A stretch of DNA of 64,000 nt, taken from contig JAKAVV010000010.1 in NCBI GenBank assembly GCA_021817145.1, forward strand, positions 1 through 64,000, in the 5' to 3' direction. Positions 1 through 10,616 of this stretch are shown piece after piece. Made by a program: the position numbers and the translations under genes. The notes beneath the pieces were generated by a model. That model saw only the letters and a list, made by a program, of their open reading frames with translations, was not told where the DNA came from and did not search any database. The DNA is from a bacterium (GTDB taxonomy: Bacteria; Vulcanimicrobiota; JABDET01). Position 1 is the stretch's first letter, and the number at the start of each line of letters is the position of its first letter.

Positions 1-40
1 TAATTTTCTGCCAAGTATAGATGGTAATCATCCCCTTTCA

Positions 41-62
41 TTCCTCCTTTCATAAGGAGGAA
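41..62. repeat. Perfect 9-bp inverted repeat (hairpin) TTCCTCCTT-TCAT-AAGGAGGAA
   Basis: Direct reading of the sequence. Confidence 0.8.
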
Positions 63-70
63 ATTCGCTG

Positions 71-127
71 TTAAGGGGGGGTCATTTTTTAATGATCGCA
101 GGGGGTCAAATTTGATGATCGTCTACA
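71..127. mobile_element. Probable terminal region of an IS21-family-like element (rest lies left of the window)
   Basis: Two adjacent repeats GGGGGTCATTTTTTAATGATCGC (77-99) and GGGGGTCAAATTTGATGATCGT (101-122), ending ...GTCTACA; on the reverse strand this reads TGTAGACGATCATCAAATTTGACCCCC, the style of IS21 multiple terminal repeats. Confidence 0.5.
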
Positions 128-1469
128 CTACAGCACAGCCATCGGCAGAGGAGACATTGCTGTTGGTGGTCAGGCAATAACTCAAGCATCCATTCAAACT
201 AATGGAAATATCGCTATTGGAAGTTCAACAAGTGTTGTTTCTGGCAGCTCTGGTGGAATCCTCACCACTGCAAATGGAGGGAACAGCATTGCCATTGGCA
301 CAGGAACCCAATCCACAGGCAGCAATTCCATTGCCATTGGGGAAGGGGCGAACGCCTCAGCCACCAATTCCATTGCCATTGGAGCAGGAGTCACGAATAG
401 TGTTTCTAATTCCGTATCCTTTGGCTCTTATGATGTCAATACCACTGGCTCTCTTACCACTGGCAGCATTACCTCCACCGGCAGCGCCACTATTGACGGC
501 AGCCTCACTGTCAGTGGCTCATCCACGACCAATGGCATTACTAATACCGGAACTATCACCTCCACAGGAAACATCACCTCTAATGGAACGGTGCAGGGAG
601 TCACTTTATCCGATGGAGCGGGAACCACCATCACTGGCGGAAACATCACGACAAATGCGATTAATTCTGGCAATATCACTTCGACTGGAACCATTACGGA
701 TGGAGGATTATCTATCACCAATAATGGCAACCTTTCCACTGCTGGCAGCATCACTTCCAATGGAGCCAACTTCCAAAACAATATTGTGACAGGGATCGCT
801 TCTGGTTCTGTTACGGCAACCAGCACTGATGCTGTCAATGGCTCCCAACTCTACACCCTCCAGCAAAATCTCGCTAATGTCCAAACCGCTGTCAATGGAC
901 TTATCGCCTCCGGCCTCTGCACCACCAACAATGGTAGAATCCTCTGCGGCAGCGGAGCGCAGGCAAAATACCCTGATTCTCTCGCCATTGGCGCCAATGC
1001 TCAAGCTTTAGGGGATCCCACTGTAGCCCTGGGGGCAAACTCTCAAGCTATTGGAAATAACTCAGTCGCTGTAGGTTACAATGCTGTCGCCAATGGAACC
1101 AACTCCGTGGCTTTAGGAGCCAATAGTGTCGCCAATCGAGCCAACAGTGTCTCTGTTGGAGATTCTGCCTCAGGTCTAGTCCGACAAATTACCAATGTCG
1201 CTCCAGGAACTCTTCCCAATGATGCCGTTAATATGACCCAATTACGAGGAGTGGGGGCTATGGCTCTGGCTGCAGTAGAAGCCACAGGACAAGCACAGCC
1301 AGGAAAAACGAGTTTAGGGTTCGGAGTCGCTACTTTAGGAGGCCAAGAAGGGATTGCTGTTGGATTAGCTCATACCCCCAAAGGAATGCGCAGCCTAACC
1401 TTGCGGCTTTCCATTGAAAGAGGGGGGAATCAAACTGGGGTTGCAGGAGGGTTCAGCATCCAATTCTAA
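96..1469 (+). pseudogene. 5'-truncated trimeric autotransporter adhesin (YadA-like head repeats, neck and C-terminal membrane anchor)
   Basis: Frame 3 is open from 96, upstream of the listed ORF 591-1469. It encodes repeated AIGxxA/SxAxG motifs, an NxVTGIASGS...DAVNGSQLY neck and the ...AVNMTQLRG...GGFSIQF anchor. No ATG precedes the head region. Confidence 0.7.
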
Positions 1470-1557
1470 ATCCTAAAATTAAAACATAGACTGCTTTGGT
1501 GAAAAGAGAGTGGGTGAGCGAACAAAACCTGATCGCATTCACCTTAAAACCAGGATT

Positions 1558-2334
1558 ATGGTTGAAGTTTTAGAATCTTTTTCTGTGATCGTAAAATTTT
1601 TGGTTATTTTTTTTCTCTGTTTTTCAAGCTTGATTTTGACTGTTTCGGCGAAATCGCAGTTTCAGATCGTCCATCAAAAAGCGGATCAATTGGAATACGA
1701 TGATAAAAGTAAAATTATGCGCCTGGATGGTCATGTTGTGATCTGGCAGGGGAAAATGATTTTGAAGTGCAGTCATGCCACGTATTATTTGAAAAGCCAG
1801 GAAGCCACTGCTTATGGACGCTTAAAACTGATCAGCCCTCATGGGATTATCACGGGGAAAAAACTGCGCGTTTATTACAATAAAAAAATAGCTTTTGTTT
1901 ATGGGAATGTGGTTTTAGTTTATCACCCTAAAAACAAAAAAGGGGAACAAAAGGGCCCAATTACTATGACTTCCAACAGTCTGGAGTACGAATGGGGGAA
2001 AAAAATCGCGGTAGCAAAAGGAGATGTTGTATTGACCCAAAAGGGCAGAATTGCAAAAGGGGATCACGCGATTTTTGAAAAGAGATCGGAGACTTTGATA
2101 ATGGATGGACATGTTTCTTTGTTTCGTCCCCCTAAGAATCGTTTGTTGTGCGATCATCTGATTTATCATTTAAAAACAGATTCTGCTGTAGCCAAAGGGA
2201 ATGTTCAGGCTGTTTTTCTTGTTAAAAAGGAGAGTAAAACCGCTGCCATGGATCACAGAGTTCAGTCTGACAAAAATGCTCCTGCTGTTCCCCAAAAACC
2301 TTTTCTGGATGATCGCGCCTGGTCTTTTAGTTAA
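1558..2334 (+). CDS. LptA/OstA-like LPS transport periplasmic protein
   Basis: Signal sequence then OstA-type repeats (ADQLEYDDKSKIMRLDGHVVIWQG..., ATAYGRLKL, GKKLRVYY). Confidence 0.7.
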   Translation: MVEVLESFSVIVKFLVIFFLCFSSLILTVSAKSQFQIVHQKADQLEYDDKSKIMRLDGHVVIWQGKMILKCSHATYYLKSQEATAYGRLKLISPHGIITGKKLRVYYNKKIAFVYGNVVLVYHPKNKKGEQKGPITMTSNSLEYEWGKKIAVAKGDVVLTQKGRIAKGDHAIFEKRSETLIMDGHVSLFRPPKNRLLCDHLIYHLKTDSAVAKGNVQAVFLVKKESKTAAMDHRVQSDKNAPAVPQKPFLDDRAWSFS

Positions 2335-2357
2335 TCCACAGGGAGTTTAATTGCTGC

Positions 2358-3191
2358 ATGAAAGAAAAAATCAGCCTTTTACCAACAGAGAAGTCAAATC
2401 CAAAAACCAGAGATTTAGATTCTTTATCTACCCTCAAGATTTTGCAAATCATGAATCAAGAAGATTTAAAGGTCCCTAAAGCTGTCAGACTTATTCTTCC
2501 CGAAATTGCTCGATTTATTGATCAATCGGCTCAAAAGATAATGCAGGGGGGCAGACTTTTTTATTTAGGAGCAGGAACCAGCGGAAGGCTTGGGATTTTG
2601 GATGCCTCTGAATGTCCACCCACTTTTGGCACTCCTGTTGATCTGGTTCAAGGAATTATTGCCGGTGGATTTCAGGCTGTTTTCCAGGCTGTAGAGAAGG
2701 CTGAAGATAATGAAAAAGCGGGTGAATCTGCATTAAAGGAAGTGAACCTGTCAAAAAAAGATTCTGTTGTCGGGCTGTCGGCAAGTGGAAGAACTCCGTA
2801 TGTGATCGGAGCTTTGAAATATGCAAAAAAAATAAAAAGTTTGACAGCAGGAGTTACCTGTAATCCTGAAGCCAGACTCCTTCAGTTCTGCGGTTTTCAT
2901 TTTGCGGTTGATGTTGGGGCAGAGATCATTGCAGGGTCAACCCGATTGAAATGCGGAACTGCGCAGAAACTAATTTTAAATATGATTTCCACTGGAATCA
3001 TGGTTCGCCTTGGAAAAGTAAAAGGGAATCGGATGATTGACCTGGTTCCTAAAAGTCAAAAGCTTTGGGAACGAGCAAAAGGGCTTGTGATGGAAGAGTT
3101 AGGGATAGGAGAATTGAAAGCGGAGAAACTTTTAAGGTTATCACAGGGTAATCCAAGAAAAGCAGTAGAATTGGGAGCCCTGAAGCGATAA
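2358..3191 (+). CDS. murQ: N-acetylmuramic acid 6-phosphate etherase
   Basis: SIS domain with LGAGTSGRLGILDASECPPTFG and AGSTRLKCGTAQKLILNMIST. Confidence 0.93.
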   Translation: MKEKISLLPTEKSNPKTRDLDSLSTLKILQIMNQEDLKVPKAVRLILPEIARFIDQSAQKIMQGGRLFYLGAGTSGRLGILDASECPPTFGTPVDLVQGIIAGGFQAVFQAVEKAEDNEKAGESALKEVNLSKKDSVVGLSASGRTPYVIGALKYAKKIKSLTAGVTCNPEARLLQFCGFHFAVDVGAEIIAGSTRLKCGTAQKLILNMISTGIMVRLGKVKGNRMIDLVPKSQKLWERAKGLVMEELGIGELKAEKLLRLSQGNPRKAVELGALKR

Positions 3192-3215
3192 TGAGATGAA
3201 GTGATAAGGAGATAA

Positions 3216-4166
3216 TTACCTTGGCAGCTCGAGAATTTTTTGGGTTAAGGATACATCTTCTTTCATTTTTTCAATCAGATCTTCTGCTGATGCGAACTTT
3301 TCTTCATCACGAATCCGCTTGATAAGTTCAATTTCTATTTTTTCTCCGTACAAATTCCCATTGAAATGGAGCAAATAGACTTCTACAACAATCTGGTCTC
3401 CATTAAATGTGGGGCGTTTCCCAATACTGACAGCAGCTCCCCATTCCTTATTTAAGGGTTTATTTTTGATTCTGGCGGTCCCAGCATAAATTCCAATTTT
3501 AGGGAGCAGTTTTCTTGAGGGGATTTGAAGATTAGCAGTTGGAAATCCAAGGGTTTTCCCCCGTCCTTCCCCTCTTGTAACAATTCCCGATATGCTGTAA
3601 TTTCTTCCTAAGAGTTCAGCCGCTTTTTCTACTGAACCGGCGATAAGCAAATTCCGAATTCGAGTGCTTGAAACAGGTTCTCCATCCATCATCACCGCGT
3701 TGACCACAGATACGGGGAATCCTAAAGTTTTCCCCTCTTTTGAAAGAGTTTCCACATTTCCTTTATGATTTTTTCCGTAGCGATAATTGAATCCAGTAAC
3801 AACATATTGGGGTTTTAATTTTTCAGAAACAATGTTTTTCAAAAAATTTCCAGGGGGTAATTTTGAGATTTCTTCATTAAAGTCTCCAATTAAAAGGAGA
3901 TCAATCTGACGCTTTTCAAGCAGTTCGATCTTTTCTTCAAGAGTGGTCAGCAGAAAAGGAGCTCGCTCTGGGTTTACGATTTCTAAAGGGTGTCTGTTAA
4001 AAGTGTAGAGTAAAAGCGAAGGAGAATCATTTAACGTGGAAGAAATTTTTTCTGCTTCTTGAATTAAAGACTGATGTCCTTTATGAATCCCATCAAAAAA
4101 GCCGAGGATGACAATTTGATTCTGGTCTTTTTCCGATATATTTTCGAGTCCGTGGATAATTTTCAT
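3216..4166 (-). CDS. ribF: Bifunctional riboflavin kinase/FAD synthetase
   Basis: GFFDGIHKGHQ, SSTRIR, TRGEGRGKTLGFPTANL motifs. Confidence 0.95.
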   Translation of the reverse strand: MKIIHGLENISEKDQNQIVILGFFDGIHKGHQSLIQEAEKISSTLNDSPSLLLYTFNRHPLEIVNPERAPFLLTTLEEKIELLEKRQIDLLLIGDFNEEISKLPPGNFLKNIVSEKLKPQYVVTGFNYRYGKNHKGNVETLSKEGKTLGFPVSVVNAVMMDGEPVSSTRIRNLLIAGSVEKAAELLGRNYSISGIVTRGEGRGKTLGFPTANLQIPSRKLLPKIGIYAGTARIKNKPLNKEWGAAVSIGKRPTFNGDQIVVEVYLLHFNGNLYGEKIEIELIKRIRDEEKFASAEDLIEKMKEDVSLTQKILELPR

Positions 4167-5068
4167 TAATCGAATATTTTTACGGGCTGGAAATAATATG
4201 GTCTTTTTTCCCCTTTTATGGTTCCAAGAGCGATGAGCTCTTCTTCTTCATCATAAAGTTGGATTAAATTTTTCCCTGGTTCTGTGTCTAAAGGAAGGCG
4301 ATTAGCCCGAAATAGAAGAGTTTTCTGCTGCTCTGATATGGATATTTTTGGGATGTGGGATAAGACTCTATCTCCTTTTAATAAAACAGTTCCTAACTCC
4401 TCTTGAAGAGCTTTTTCTTTTACTTCTTCAAGGGTATAAGCGTCTTCAATTTTGAAAGGTCCGCTTTCTAGTCTTACAAGAAAGGAAAGAAAAGCCCCTG
4501 TTTCTAATTTTTCTCCAAGATCTCTTGCCAGAGCCCTCATGTACATTCCTGGACTTGATTTGACATCCAGAATCACTTTTGGAAATTCCCCTTCCATGAA
4601 TTTTTTTATAACAATGTTTTCGATCCTCACATTTCTCGGCTCAAGCTCAACTTTGACCCCTTTTCTTGTCCATTCATAAGATCGTTTGCCTTTAAAGTGA
4701 ATGGCTGAAACCTGCGGTGGAATTTGTTGAATTTCTCCTATAAACAAAGGGATAATTTCCTCAATTTTTTCCTTTGTAATCCAGGAAGCCTCTTTTTTTT
4801 CGAGGATATCCCCTTGAGCATCATGACTGGTCGTGGAAATGCCAAAAGTAATTTCCCCTCTGTATAATTTGACGCTTTCCTGCAAATACTCAAACAGTTT
4901 GGTCGCCCTTCCTACGGCTAGCGGAAGGACCCCTGAGGCTCCTGGATCCAGAGTCCCTCCATGTCCGATCCTTTTTATTCCAAAGACTTTTCGAGCTTCA
5001 TCCACGAGATCATGGGAAGTCATTCCAGGGGGTTTAATCAGATTTAAAAATCCAAATGGCTCTTTCAT
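4166..5068 (-). CDS. truB: tRNA pseudouridine(55) synthase
   Basis: GFLNLIKPPGMTSHDLV, GHGGTLDPGASGVLPLAVGRATKL. Confidence 0.95.
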   Translation of the reverse strand: MKEPFGFLNLIKPPGMTSHDLVDEARKVFGIKRIGHGGTLDPGASGVLPLAVGRATKLFEYLQESVKLYRGEITFGISTTSHDAQGDILEKKEASWITKEKIEEIIPLFIGEIQQIPPQVSAIHFKGKRSYEWTRKGVKVELEPRNVRIENIVIKKFMEGEFPKVILDVKSSPGMYMRALARDLGEKLETGAFLSFLVRLESGPFKIEDAYTLEEVKEKALQEELGTVLLKGDRVLSHIPKISISEQQKTLLFRANRLPLDTEPGKNLIQLYDEEEELIALGTIKGEKRPYYFQPVKIFD

Positions 5069-6063
5069 GTAAAAAATGAGTCCAATTCTTGAATCACTTT
5101 TTGCTCTGCTTCTTTAAGGGTGGACTTTATTTTACATCCTGCTGCTTGAACATGTCCACCTCCTCCAAAAAGGGAAGCGATCCGGTTAACAGGGAGATTA
5201 TTTCTGCTGCGAAGGCTTATTTTAATAATCCCGTCTTTCATTTCTCGGAAAAGAGCAAAGACATGAACTTCTTTTAGAATGTCCAACTGTTCCACCATTT
5301 TGTCCCCTTCGTCTTCTGCTGCTTCAGCAGCAGCAAAATCTTCTTGTGATAATGAACTCCATGCTATTTTCCCATCATGCTTTTTTTTAAGGTTTGAAAA
5401 CATTCTTCCAAGCAGTTTTGCGTAAGGGTAAGAATAACTTGCATACAGCTGCCGGGCGATTTTCCCATTATCAATTTTTGTTTTTAAGAGAGAAGAAGCG
5501 ATAGAATAAGTCGAATCCGTAACATTCGGATATCTAAAAATTCCTGTATCAGCCATGACTGCTGTTAAAAGACAGGATGCTATGTCAGGGGTTATCTCCC
5601 AATTTAAATGGGTTAAAATTTGAAATATGATTTCTCCTGTTGAAGCTGCTTCAGGCAGAACACAATTGATCTCTCCAAATCGATCATTATCAGGATGATG
5701 GTCAATGTTAACGATCTGTTTTGCAATTTTTCCCCATCCCCTTTTATCCCCGTCAAACAGCAATCTAGAGGATCCTGTATCCATCACAACCATGACATCT
5801 AAAGGGGCAGCAGGGAGTTCTGAAACAACTGCATTCTTTCCTGGGAGAAAATTCAAATTTTCAGGCACGGGCTCTGGAAAATAGAGAGAAGCTTTTTTCC
5901 CGTGATTCTGAAGAGCTATGCCGAGCGCCTGCATGGAACCAACAGAATCTCCGTCAGGAGAGGCTGTTGTTAAAAAGAAAGAGTTCTTTTCTTTAAAGAC
6001 TTGTTCAATTTGCACTTTGTTTTTTCTCTTTCGCTTCAATTTCATCAATGAGATGAAGCACAT
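5065..6063 (-). CDS. DHH/DHHA1 phosphoesterase (NrnA-like oligoribonuclease/pAp phosphatase)
   Basis: SPDGDSVGSMQALG, NIDHHPDN, FGGGGHVQAAG motifs; position between rbfA and truB. Confidence 0.9.
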   Translation of the reverse strand: MCFISLMKLKRKRKNKVQIEQVFKEKNSFFLTTASPDGDSVGSMQALGIALQNHGKKASLYFPEPVPENLNFLPGKNAVVSELPAAPLDVMVVMDTGSSRLLFDGDKRGWGKIAKQIVNIDHHPDNDRFGEINCVLPEAASTGEIIFQILTHLNWEITPDIASCLLTAVMADTGIFRYPNVTDSTYSIASSLLKTKIDNGKIARQLYASYSYPYAKLLGRMFSNLKKKHDGKIAWSSLSQEDFAAAEAAEDEGDKMVEQLDILKEVHVFALFREMKDGIIKISLRSRNNLPVNRIASLFGGGGHVQAAGCKIKSTLKEAEQKVIQELDSFFT

Positions 6064-6370
6064 GTTCTACTTTTTGACTGGTTTCATCTTTTACAAAAGC
6101 AATTTCAGGAACGTGCCGCAGTTGAATTCTCTCGGCGATTTTTGAACGGATAAAACCAGAAGCATGTTCTAAAGCTTTTAAGGTTTCTTTTTGTTCCACT
6201 GCTGTTCCCATAATACTGACGAAAATTTTGGCGTATTTTAAATCAGGAGATAATTGGGCATGAGTTAAAGTGACAAACCCAATCCTGGGATCTTTCAAAT
6301 CCCCTTTTAAAATTAAGGAAGCTTCTTTCAGCAGCTGTTTTTCCACACGGCCCAGTCTTGTTAGATTCAA
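6005..6370 (-). CDS. rbfA: Ribosome-binding factor A
   Basis: Short protein with [16 protein letters not shown]...[10 protein letters not shown]; adjacent to infB. Confidence 0.92.
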   Translation of the reverse strand: MNLTRLGRVEKQLLKEASLILKGDLKDPRIGFVTLTHAQLSPDLKYAKIFVSIMGTAVEQKETLKALEHASGFIRSKIAERIQLRHVPEIAFVKDETSQKVEHVLHLIDEIEAKEKKQSAN

Positions 6371-8901
6371 TTTCTGGCAGCCTCGATTTTGCTTTTTAAT
6401 TCTGTTGGCCGCACTTCTTCCATGATAAAGGCTTCGATCACGTCTCTTTCTTTAAGGTCATTGAATTTCTCAATTCCGATTCCACATTCATAACCTGACT
6501 GGACTTCTCGCGCATCATCTTTAAATCTTTTTAGAGACGCCAGGTTCCCTTCATAAATGACAGCTCCATCTCTGAGAAGTCTAACTTGAGCTTCTCGAGA
6601 AATTTTCCCTTCTGTGACTCGGCATCCCGCAATCGTTCCAAGTTTTCCGATTTTAAAGATTTTTAAAATTTCCGCTCTTCCCATCACCTTTTCTTGATAA
6701 GATGATTTCAGCAGTCCTACCATGGCTTGAGTGATGTCTTCAATGACTTGATAAATGATTCGATATAATCGAATATCCACTTTTTCTCTTTCGGCAATTT
6801 GTTTAATATGGAGTTCAGGTCTTATGTTGAATCCGATGACAACCGCATTGGAAGCCGCTGCTAAAAGAACATCGGATTCTGTAATTGTGCCAACTCCTGT
6901 GTGAATCACTCGCACTCGAACTTCATGGGTGTTCAATCTCTCCAGAGCGTCTTTCAGAGCCTCAACAGAACCCTGCCCATCAGCTTTGATAATCAAATTT
7001 AAATCTTTAATTTCTCCTTGTTTAATCTGTTCATAAAGATCGTCTAAAGTAACTCTTTTCAAAGAAGCAAGCGTTTCTTCCCTCACATGCAGAGCTCGAG
7101 CTTCTGCGATCTGTCGGGACATTTTTTCATCTGACAGCACCTGTAGAAGATCTCCTGGTTCAGGGACGCTGTTTAACCCAATCATTTCAACAGGGCAGGA
7201 GGGTGGAGCTTCCTGGATTCTTTCTCCTCGATCATTCAAAAGCGCCCGGATCTTTCCATAAACCTGACCTGCTACCACTGCATCTCCGACCTTCAATGTT
7301 CCTTCCTGGATCAAGACTGTTCCAACAGGTCCTTTCCCTTTATCCAGTTTGGCTTCTATAATGGTTCCTTTGGCGAACTTTTCAGGATTGGCTTTTAATT
7401 CAGCAAGATCTGCGACCAGCAAGATCATTTCCAGCAACTCTTCAATCCCTGTTTTTTGTTTAGCTGAAATAGGAACGAAAACCGTATTTCCTCCCCATTC
7501 TTCAGGAGTCAATCCATAATCGCTCAACTGCTGTTTAACCCGATCAACATTGGCATTGGGTTTATCTATTTTATTAACCGCCACAACGATTGGGACATTG
7601 GCTGCTTTCGCGTGATCAATAGCTTCAAGAGTTTGAGGCATGACTCCATCATCAGCAGCAACGACTAATACGGCAACATCGGTGATTTTAGTTCCTCGGG
7701 CTCTCATGGCTGTAAAGGCTTCATGTCCTGGGGTATCTAAGAAAGTAATCTTTCTTTTGTTCAGTTCAATTTGGTAAGCGCCGATTCGCTGAGTGATCCC
7801 CCCTTCTTCACTTGCCGTAACATTGGTTTTGCGAATCGAGTCTAAAAGACTTGTTTTGCCATGGTCAACATGTCCCATCACAGTAACAACAGGAGGTCTT
7901 GGTTTTAAAAGAGACGGGTCTTCTATCTCTTCTTTTGTTTCCTCAAGAGCGAGCGGATCGACGACTTCAATTTCACAGCCAAAATCAAGAGCCAGCTGTT
8001 TGGCGAATTCTTCATTTAAATGTTGATTAATCGTGATCATTTTCCCCTGCAGCATTAAATGCTTAATCAATTCATTAGTGCTTCTATTTAATTTTTGAGC
8101 CAGTTCTCCAACAGTTAAAGGAAAAGTGATCTGAACTCGGGATGGATATTCAGAGGCAGCAGGTACAGCAGGAGCGACAGCTGGGGATGATACGGCTTCA
8201 AGAATAAGTTTCTTGGCTTTCCCTGGGAGAGCTTTTTCTTCAGGTTTCTCTTTTCGCGTCAGTTCTTTTTTAGAGATTGGCTGCTCCTTTTGTATGGGTT
8301 GTTCTTTTGGTGGAAGAGGAATCTGCAAAGGGGAAATCGTTTGTTCTGGAGGGGTGACAGGAGGCAGGGAAGATTCAGAAGTGATAGGGGTGGTTTCTTG
8401 ATGGATCGATTCTTTAGGAGAGGATGGTTCATAAGATGGCTGGAGTTCATGAAAAGTTGCCAGAGGCTCCTGGATGTCAGCGCTCTTGTTAATCGTTTGA
8501 GTCAGTTTATCTTCTTGCTCTTTCTGCTTTTGCGCCCATTCTTCTTCCTGCAGCCGCCTTTCTGCTTCCCTTGCTTCTTCTTCTGCTTTCCGTTTTAAAA
8601 CCTCTTCTTTTTTTACAATTTCAACTTTGACCACTTTTTTTTCGATAACTGTTTTCTTTTCAGCAGCAGCTTTTTTTTCGACAGCCGCGACCTTATTTGA
8701 TTTTACCGCGATTTTTTTTGCTGCAGGTTCCTTTTTCTCGGCATTTTTAGCTGATGCCGCGGTTAAAGGTTGTTTGATTTTCCCTTTATCCTGAGCTTTC
8801 GTTTTAACTTCGATTCTAGGCTCTTTTGTTTTTCTGGCTGAAGAGCTTGTTTTCTTTTCTTTTTTGGGTTTTTCTTTTATGTTTGAGCGTTTTTCTGCCA
8901 T
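6367..8901 (-). CDS. infB: Translation initiation factor IF-2
   Basis: [41 protein letters not shown], Lys/Glu-rich N-terminus. Confidence 0.98.
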   Translation of the reverse strand: MAEKRSNIKEKPKKEKKTSSSARKTKEPRIEVKTKAQDKGKIKQPLTAASAKNAEKKEPAAKKIAVKSNKVAAVEKKAAAEKKTVIEKKVVKVEIVKKEEVLKRKAEEEAREAERRLQEEEWAQKQKEQEDKLTQTINKSADIQEPLATFHELQPSYEPSSPKESIHQETTPITSESSLPPVTPPEQTISPLQIPLPPKEQPIQKEQPISKKELTRKEKPEEKALPGKAKKLILEAVSSPAVAPAVPAASEYPSRVQITFPLTVGELAQKLNRSTNELIKHLMLQGKMITINQHLNEEFAKQLALDFGCEIEVVDPLALEETKEEIEDPSLLKPRPPVVTVMGHVDHGKTSLLDSIRKTNVTASEEGGITQRIGAYQIELNKRKITFLDTPGHEAFTAMRARGTKITDVAVLVVAADDGVMPQTLEAIDHAKAANVPIVVAVNKIDKPNANVDRVKQQLSDYGLTPEEWGGNTVFVPISAKQKTGIEELLEMILLVADLAELKANPEKFAKGTIIEAKLDKGKGPVGTVLIQEGTLKVGDAVVAGQVYGKIRALLNDRGERIQEAPPSCPVEMIGLNSVPEPGDLLQVLSDEKMSRQIAEARALHVREETLASLKRVTLDDLYEQIKQGEIKDLNLIIKADGQGSVEALKDALERLNTHEVRVRVIHTGVGTITESDVLLAAASNAVVIGFNIRPELHIKQIAEREKVDIRLYRIIYQVIEDITQAMVGLLKSSYQEKVMGRAEILKIFKIGKLGTIAGCRVTEGKISREAQVRLLRDGAVIYEGNLASLKRFKDDAREVQSGYECGIGIEKFNDLKERDVIEAFIMEEVRPTELKSKIEAARN

Positions 8902-9155
8902 TGTTCTCCTCTTTCAATCTCTTTCCAGAAGCTCTCAGACGCAGAGACTTTCAATTTTTTTTCAAGCCTTTTCTCTTTTTTCGCTTTTGCAAGACAACTT
9001 TCTTCCTTGCATAAGTAAGCGCTTCTTCCTTCTATGTGACCTGTTTTCCAGGGTAAAATATTCCCCTCCCTTTTTTTAATAATGCGAATTAAATCATTTC
9101 TATCAAACATTTTTCTGCACCCCATGCACTGGCGGAATGTACCTTTTTTTTTCAC
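8877..9155 (-). CDS. ylxR: YlxR family RNA-binding protein
   Basis: [18 protein letters not shown]; between nusA and infB. Confidence 0.85.
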   Translation of the reverse strand: MKKKGTFRQCMGCRKMFDRNDLIRIIKKREGNILPWKTGHIEGRSAYLCKEESCLAKAKKEKRLEKKLKVSASESFWKEIERGEQWQKNAQT

Positions 9156-10219
9156 GTTGTTGGCGAAGTTTTCACTTCAAATTGAGATTCGCTTTTGATG
9201 TCAATTCTCCATCCTGTCAGTCTTGCTGCCAGTCTTGCGTTTTGTCCTTCTCTTCCAATGGCCAGTGAAAGCTGTTGATCAGGGACCAGAACAAGAGCTG
9301 TTCTATCATTGGAGTTAGAGATAATGACTCTGGAGACTTTTGCCGGGCTCAAAGCTTTTGTAATAAATTCAGAGGGGTCATCGCTCCAGGGAATGATGTC
9401 AATTTTTTCTCCTCTCAGCTCATCTACAATGGCTTGAATTCTTTGGCCTCTTGAGCCAATACAGGCTCCAATCGGATCAACCCTTGGATCTCTGGACCAT
9501 ACCGCTATTTTCGAGCGAAAACCTGGTTCTCGAGCCACTGCTTTCAGCTCTACAATTTTACTTGCAATTTCAGGAACTTCTAACTCGAACAGTCTTTTGA
9601 GGAAGTTAGAGTGGGTTCGGCTCACCAGAATCTGCGCTCCTCGAGAAGTTCTGCGGACTTCGGTAAGATACACTTTGATTCTTTGTCCTGACTTTAGATG
9701 GTCTCGAGATACTTGGTCGCTTGGAGGCAGATAAGCTTCCGCTCTTCCTATATCCAGATAAATTCCTTTTCCTTCAAAGCGATTGGCGACTCCGCTGATA
9801 ACATCATTGACTCGAGATGAAAATTCTTGATAAATCAGGTCTCTTTCAGCTTCTCTAAGTTTTTGCGCAAGAACTTGTCGGGCTGATTGAGCAGCAATTC
9901 TTCCAAATCCATGGGGAGTTACTTCTATTTTAATTTCATCCCCTTCTTCAACTTCAGGAGCGTATTCTTTGGCATCGTTTAAAGAAATTTCAAGTTCAGG
10001 GTCAGTCACTTCTTTAACCACTGTTTTTGTTCGAAACACAGAAGGATCTCCTGTTTTACGATCTAGTTTCACATCAATTCTAGCCAGGCTGGAAGGTCCT
10101 AAAAAGTCTCTGTGATAGGCAGAAGCCATTCCTGATTCGATAAATTCAATCAATTTTTCAAGAGGAAGATTTTTTTCTCGAGCAATTTGCTCAATGGCAT
10201 CAAATAATTCTCCTTTCAT
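9152..10219 (-). CDS. nusA: Transcription termination/antitermination factor NusA
   Basis: S1/KH domains: DPIGACIGSRGQRIQAIVDELRGEKIDIIPWSDDP, AIGREGQNARLAARLTGWRIDI. Confidence 0.96.
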   Translation of the reverse strand: MKGELFDAIEQIAREKNLPLEKLIEFIESGMASAYHRDFLGPSSLARIDVKLDRKTGDPSVFRTKTVVKEVTDPELEISLNDAKEYAPEVEEGDEIKIEVTPHGFGRIAAQSARQVLAQKLREAERDLIYQEFSSRVNDVISGVANRFEGKGIYLDIGRAEAYLPPSDQVSRDHLKSGQRIKVYLTEVRRTSRGAQILVSRTHSNFLKRLFELEVPEIASKIVELKAVAREPGFRSKIAVWSRDPRVDPIGACIGSRGQRIQAIVDELRGEKIDIIPWSDDPSEFITKALSPAKVSRVIISNSNDRTALVLVPDQQLSLAIGREGQNARLAARLTGWRIDIKSESQFEVKTSPTT

Positions 10220-10237
10220 TTTTATCCTCCATCCATT

Positions 10238-10522
10238 TTAATCTTTAACCTTTATTCCCTTGCTCATCACTTCAAGGGAATAAGATCCTGGAATGAGATC
10301 CTGAGCATCCAGTTCATTCTCAACAGCTCGGCTTACTCTCTCGCAGTCCTGAATTCCAGTTCCTTCTTCTCGATTAATCACAATCCTCAGGATCGATCTT
10401 TTTCCCGCTTTTTTATATTCCACTTTTATCAGTTCTACTCCTATGGATTCTGCTTTTATTCGCGCGATTTCGCGGACTTCTTCTAACCAATCTTTCATTC
10501 TCTGCAAGCCCTCAAAATTCAA
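10238..10522 (-). CDS. rimP: Ribosome maturation factor RimP, apparently N-terminal domain only
   Basis: GVELIKVEYKKAGKRSILRIVINREEGTGIQDCERVSRAVENELD...GSYSLEVMSKGI; 94 aa, position upstream of nusA. Confidence 0.8.
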   Translation of the reverse strand: MNFEGLQRMKDWLEEVREIARIKAESIGVELIKVEYKKAGKRSILRIVINREEGTGIQDCERVSRAVENELDAQDLIPGSYSLEVMSKGIKVKD

Positions 10523-10549
10523 AGCGTGGGAATCCCCACGCTTTTTTTG
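10523..10549 (+). terminator. Intrinsic terminator-like hairpin GCGTGGG-AATC-CCCACGC followed by T-run
   Basis: 7-bp perfect GC-rich stem and T7 on the plus strand; biological orientation uncertain because both flanking genes are on the minus strand. Confidence 0.5.
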
Positions 10550-10616
10550 GCTACTTTATTTCTGGTAATTTTATTCTCTTCTTAAGGGGTATTCCCTTTT
10601 TTATTTTGGCAAAAAT

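Noticed and set aside
202-789. 195-aa plus-strand ORF (and antisense ORFs 194-394, 428-838, 708-1004)
   Set aside because: Low-complexity frames overlapping the repetitive adhesin coding frame; the YadA-like frame explains the region
8290-8598. Plus-strand ORFs opposite the infB N-terminal region
   Set aside because: Shadow of a Lys/Glu/Pro-rich repetitive coding region; no independent signals
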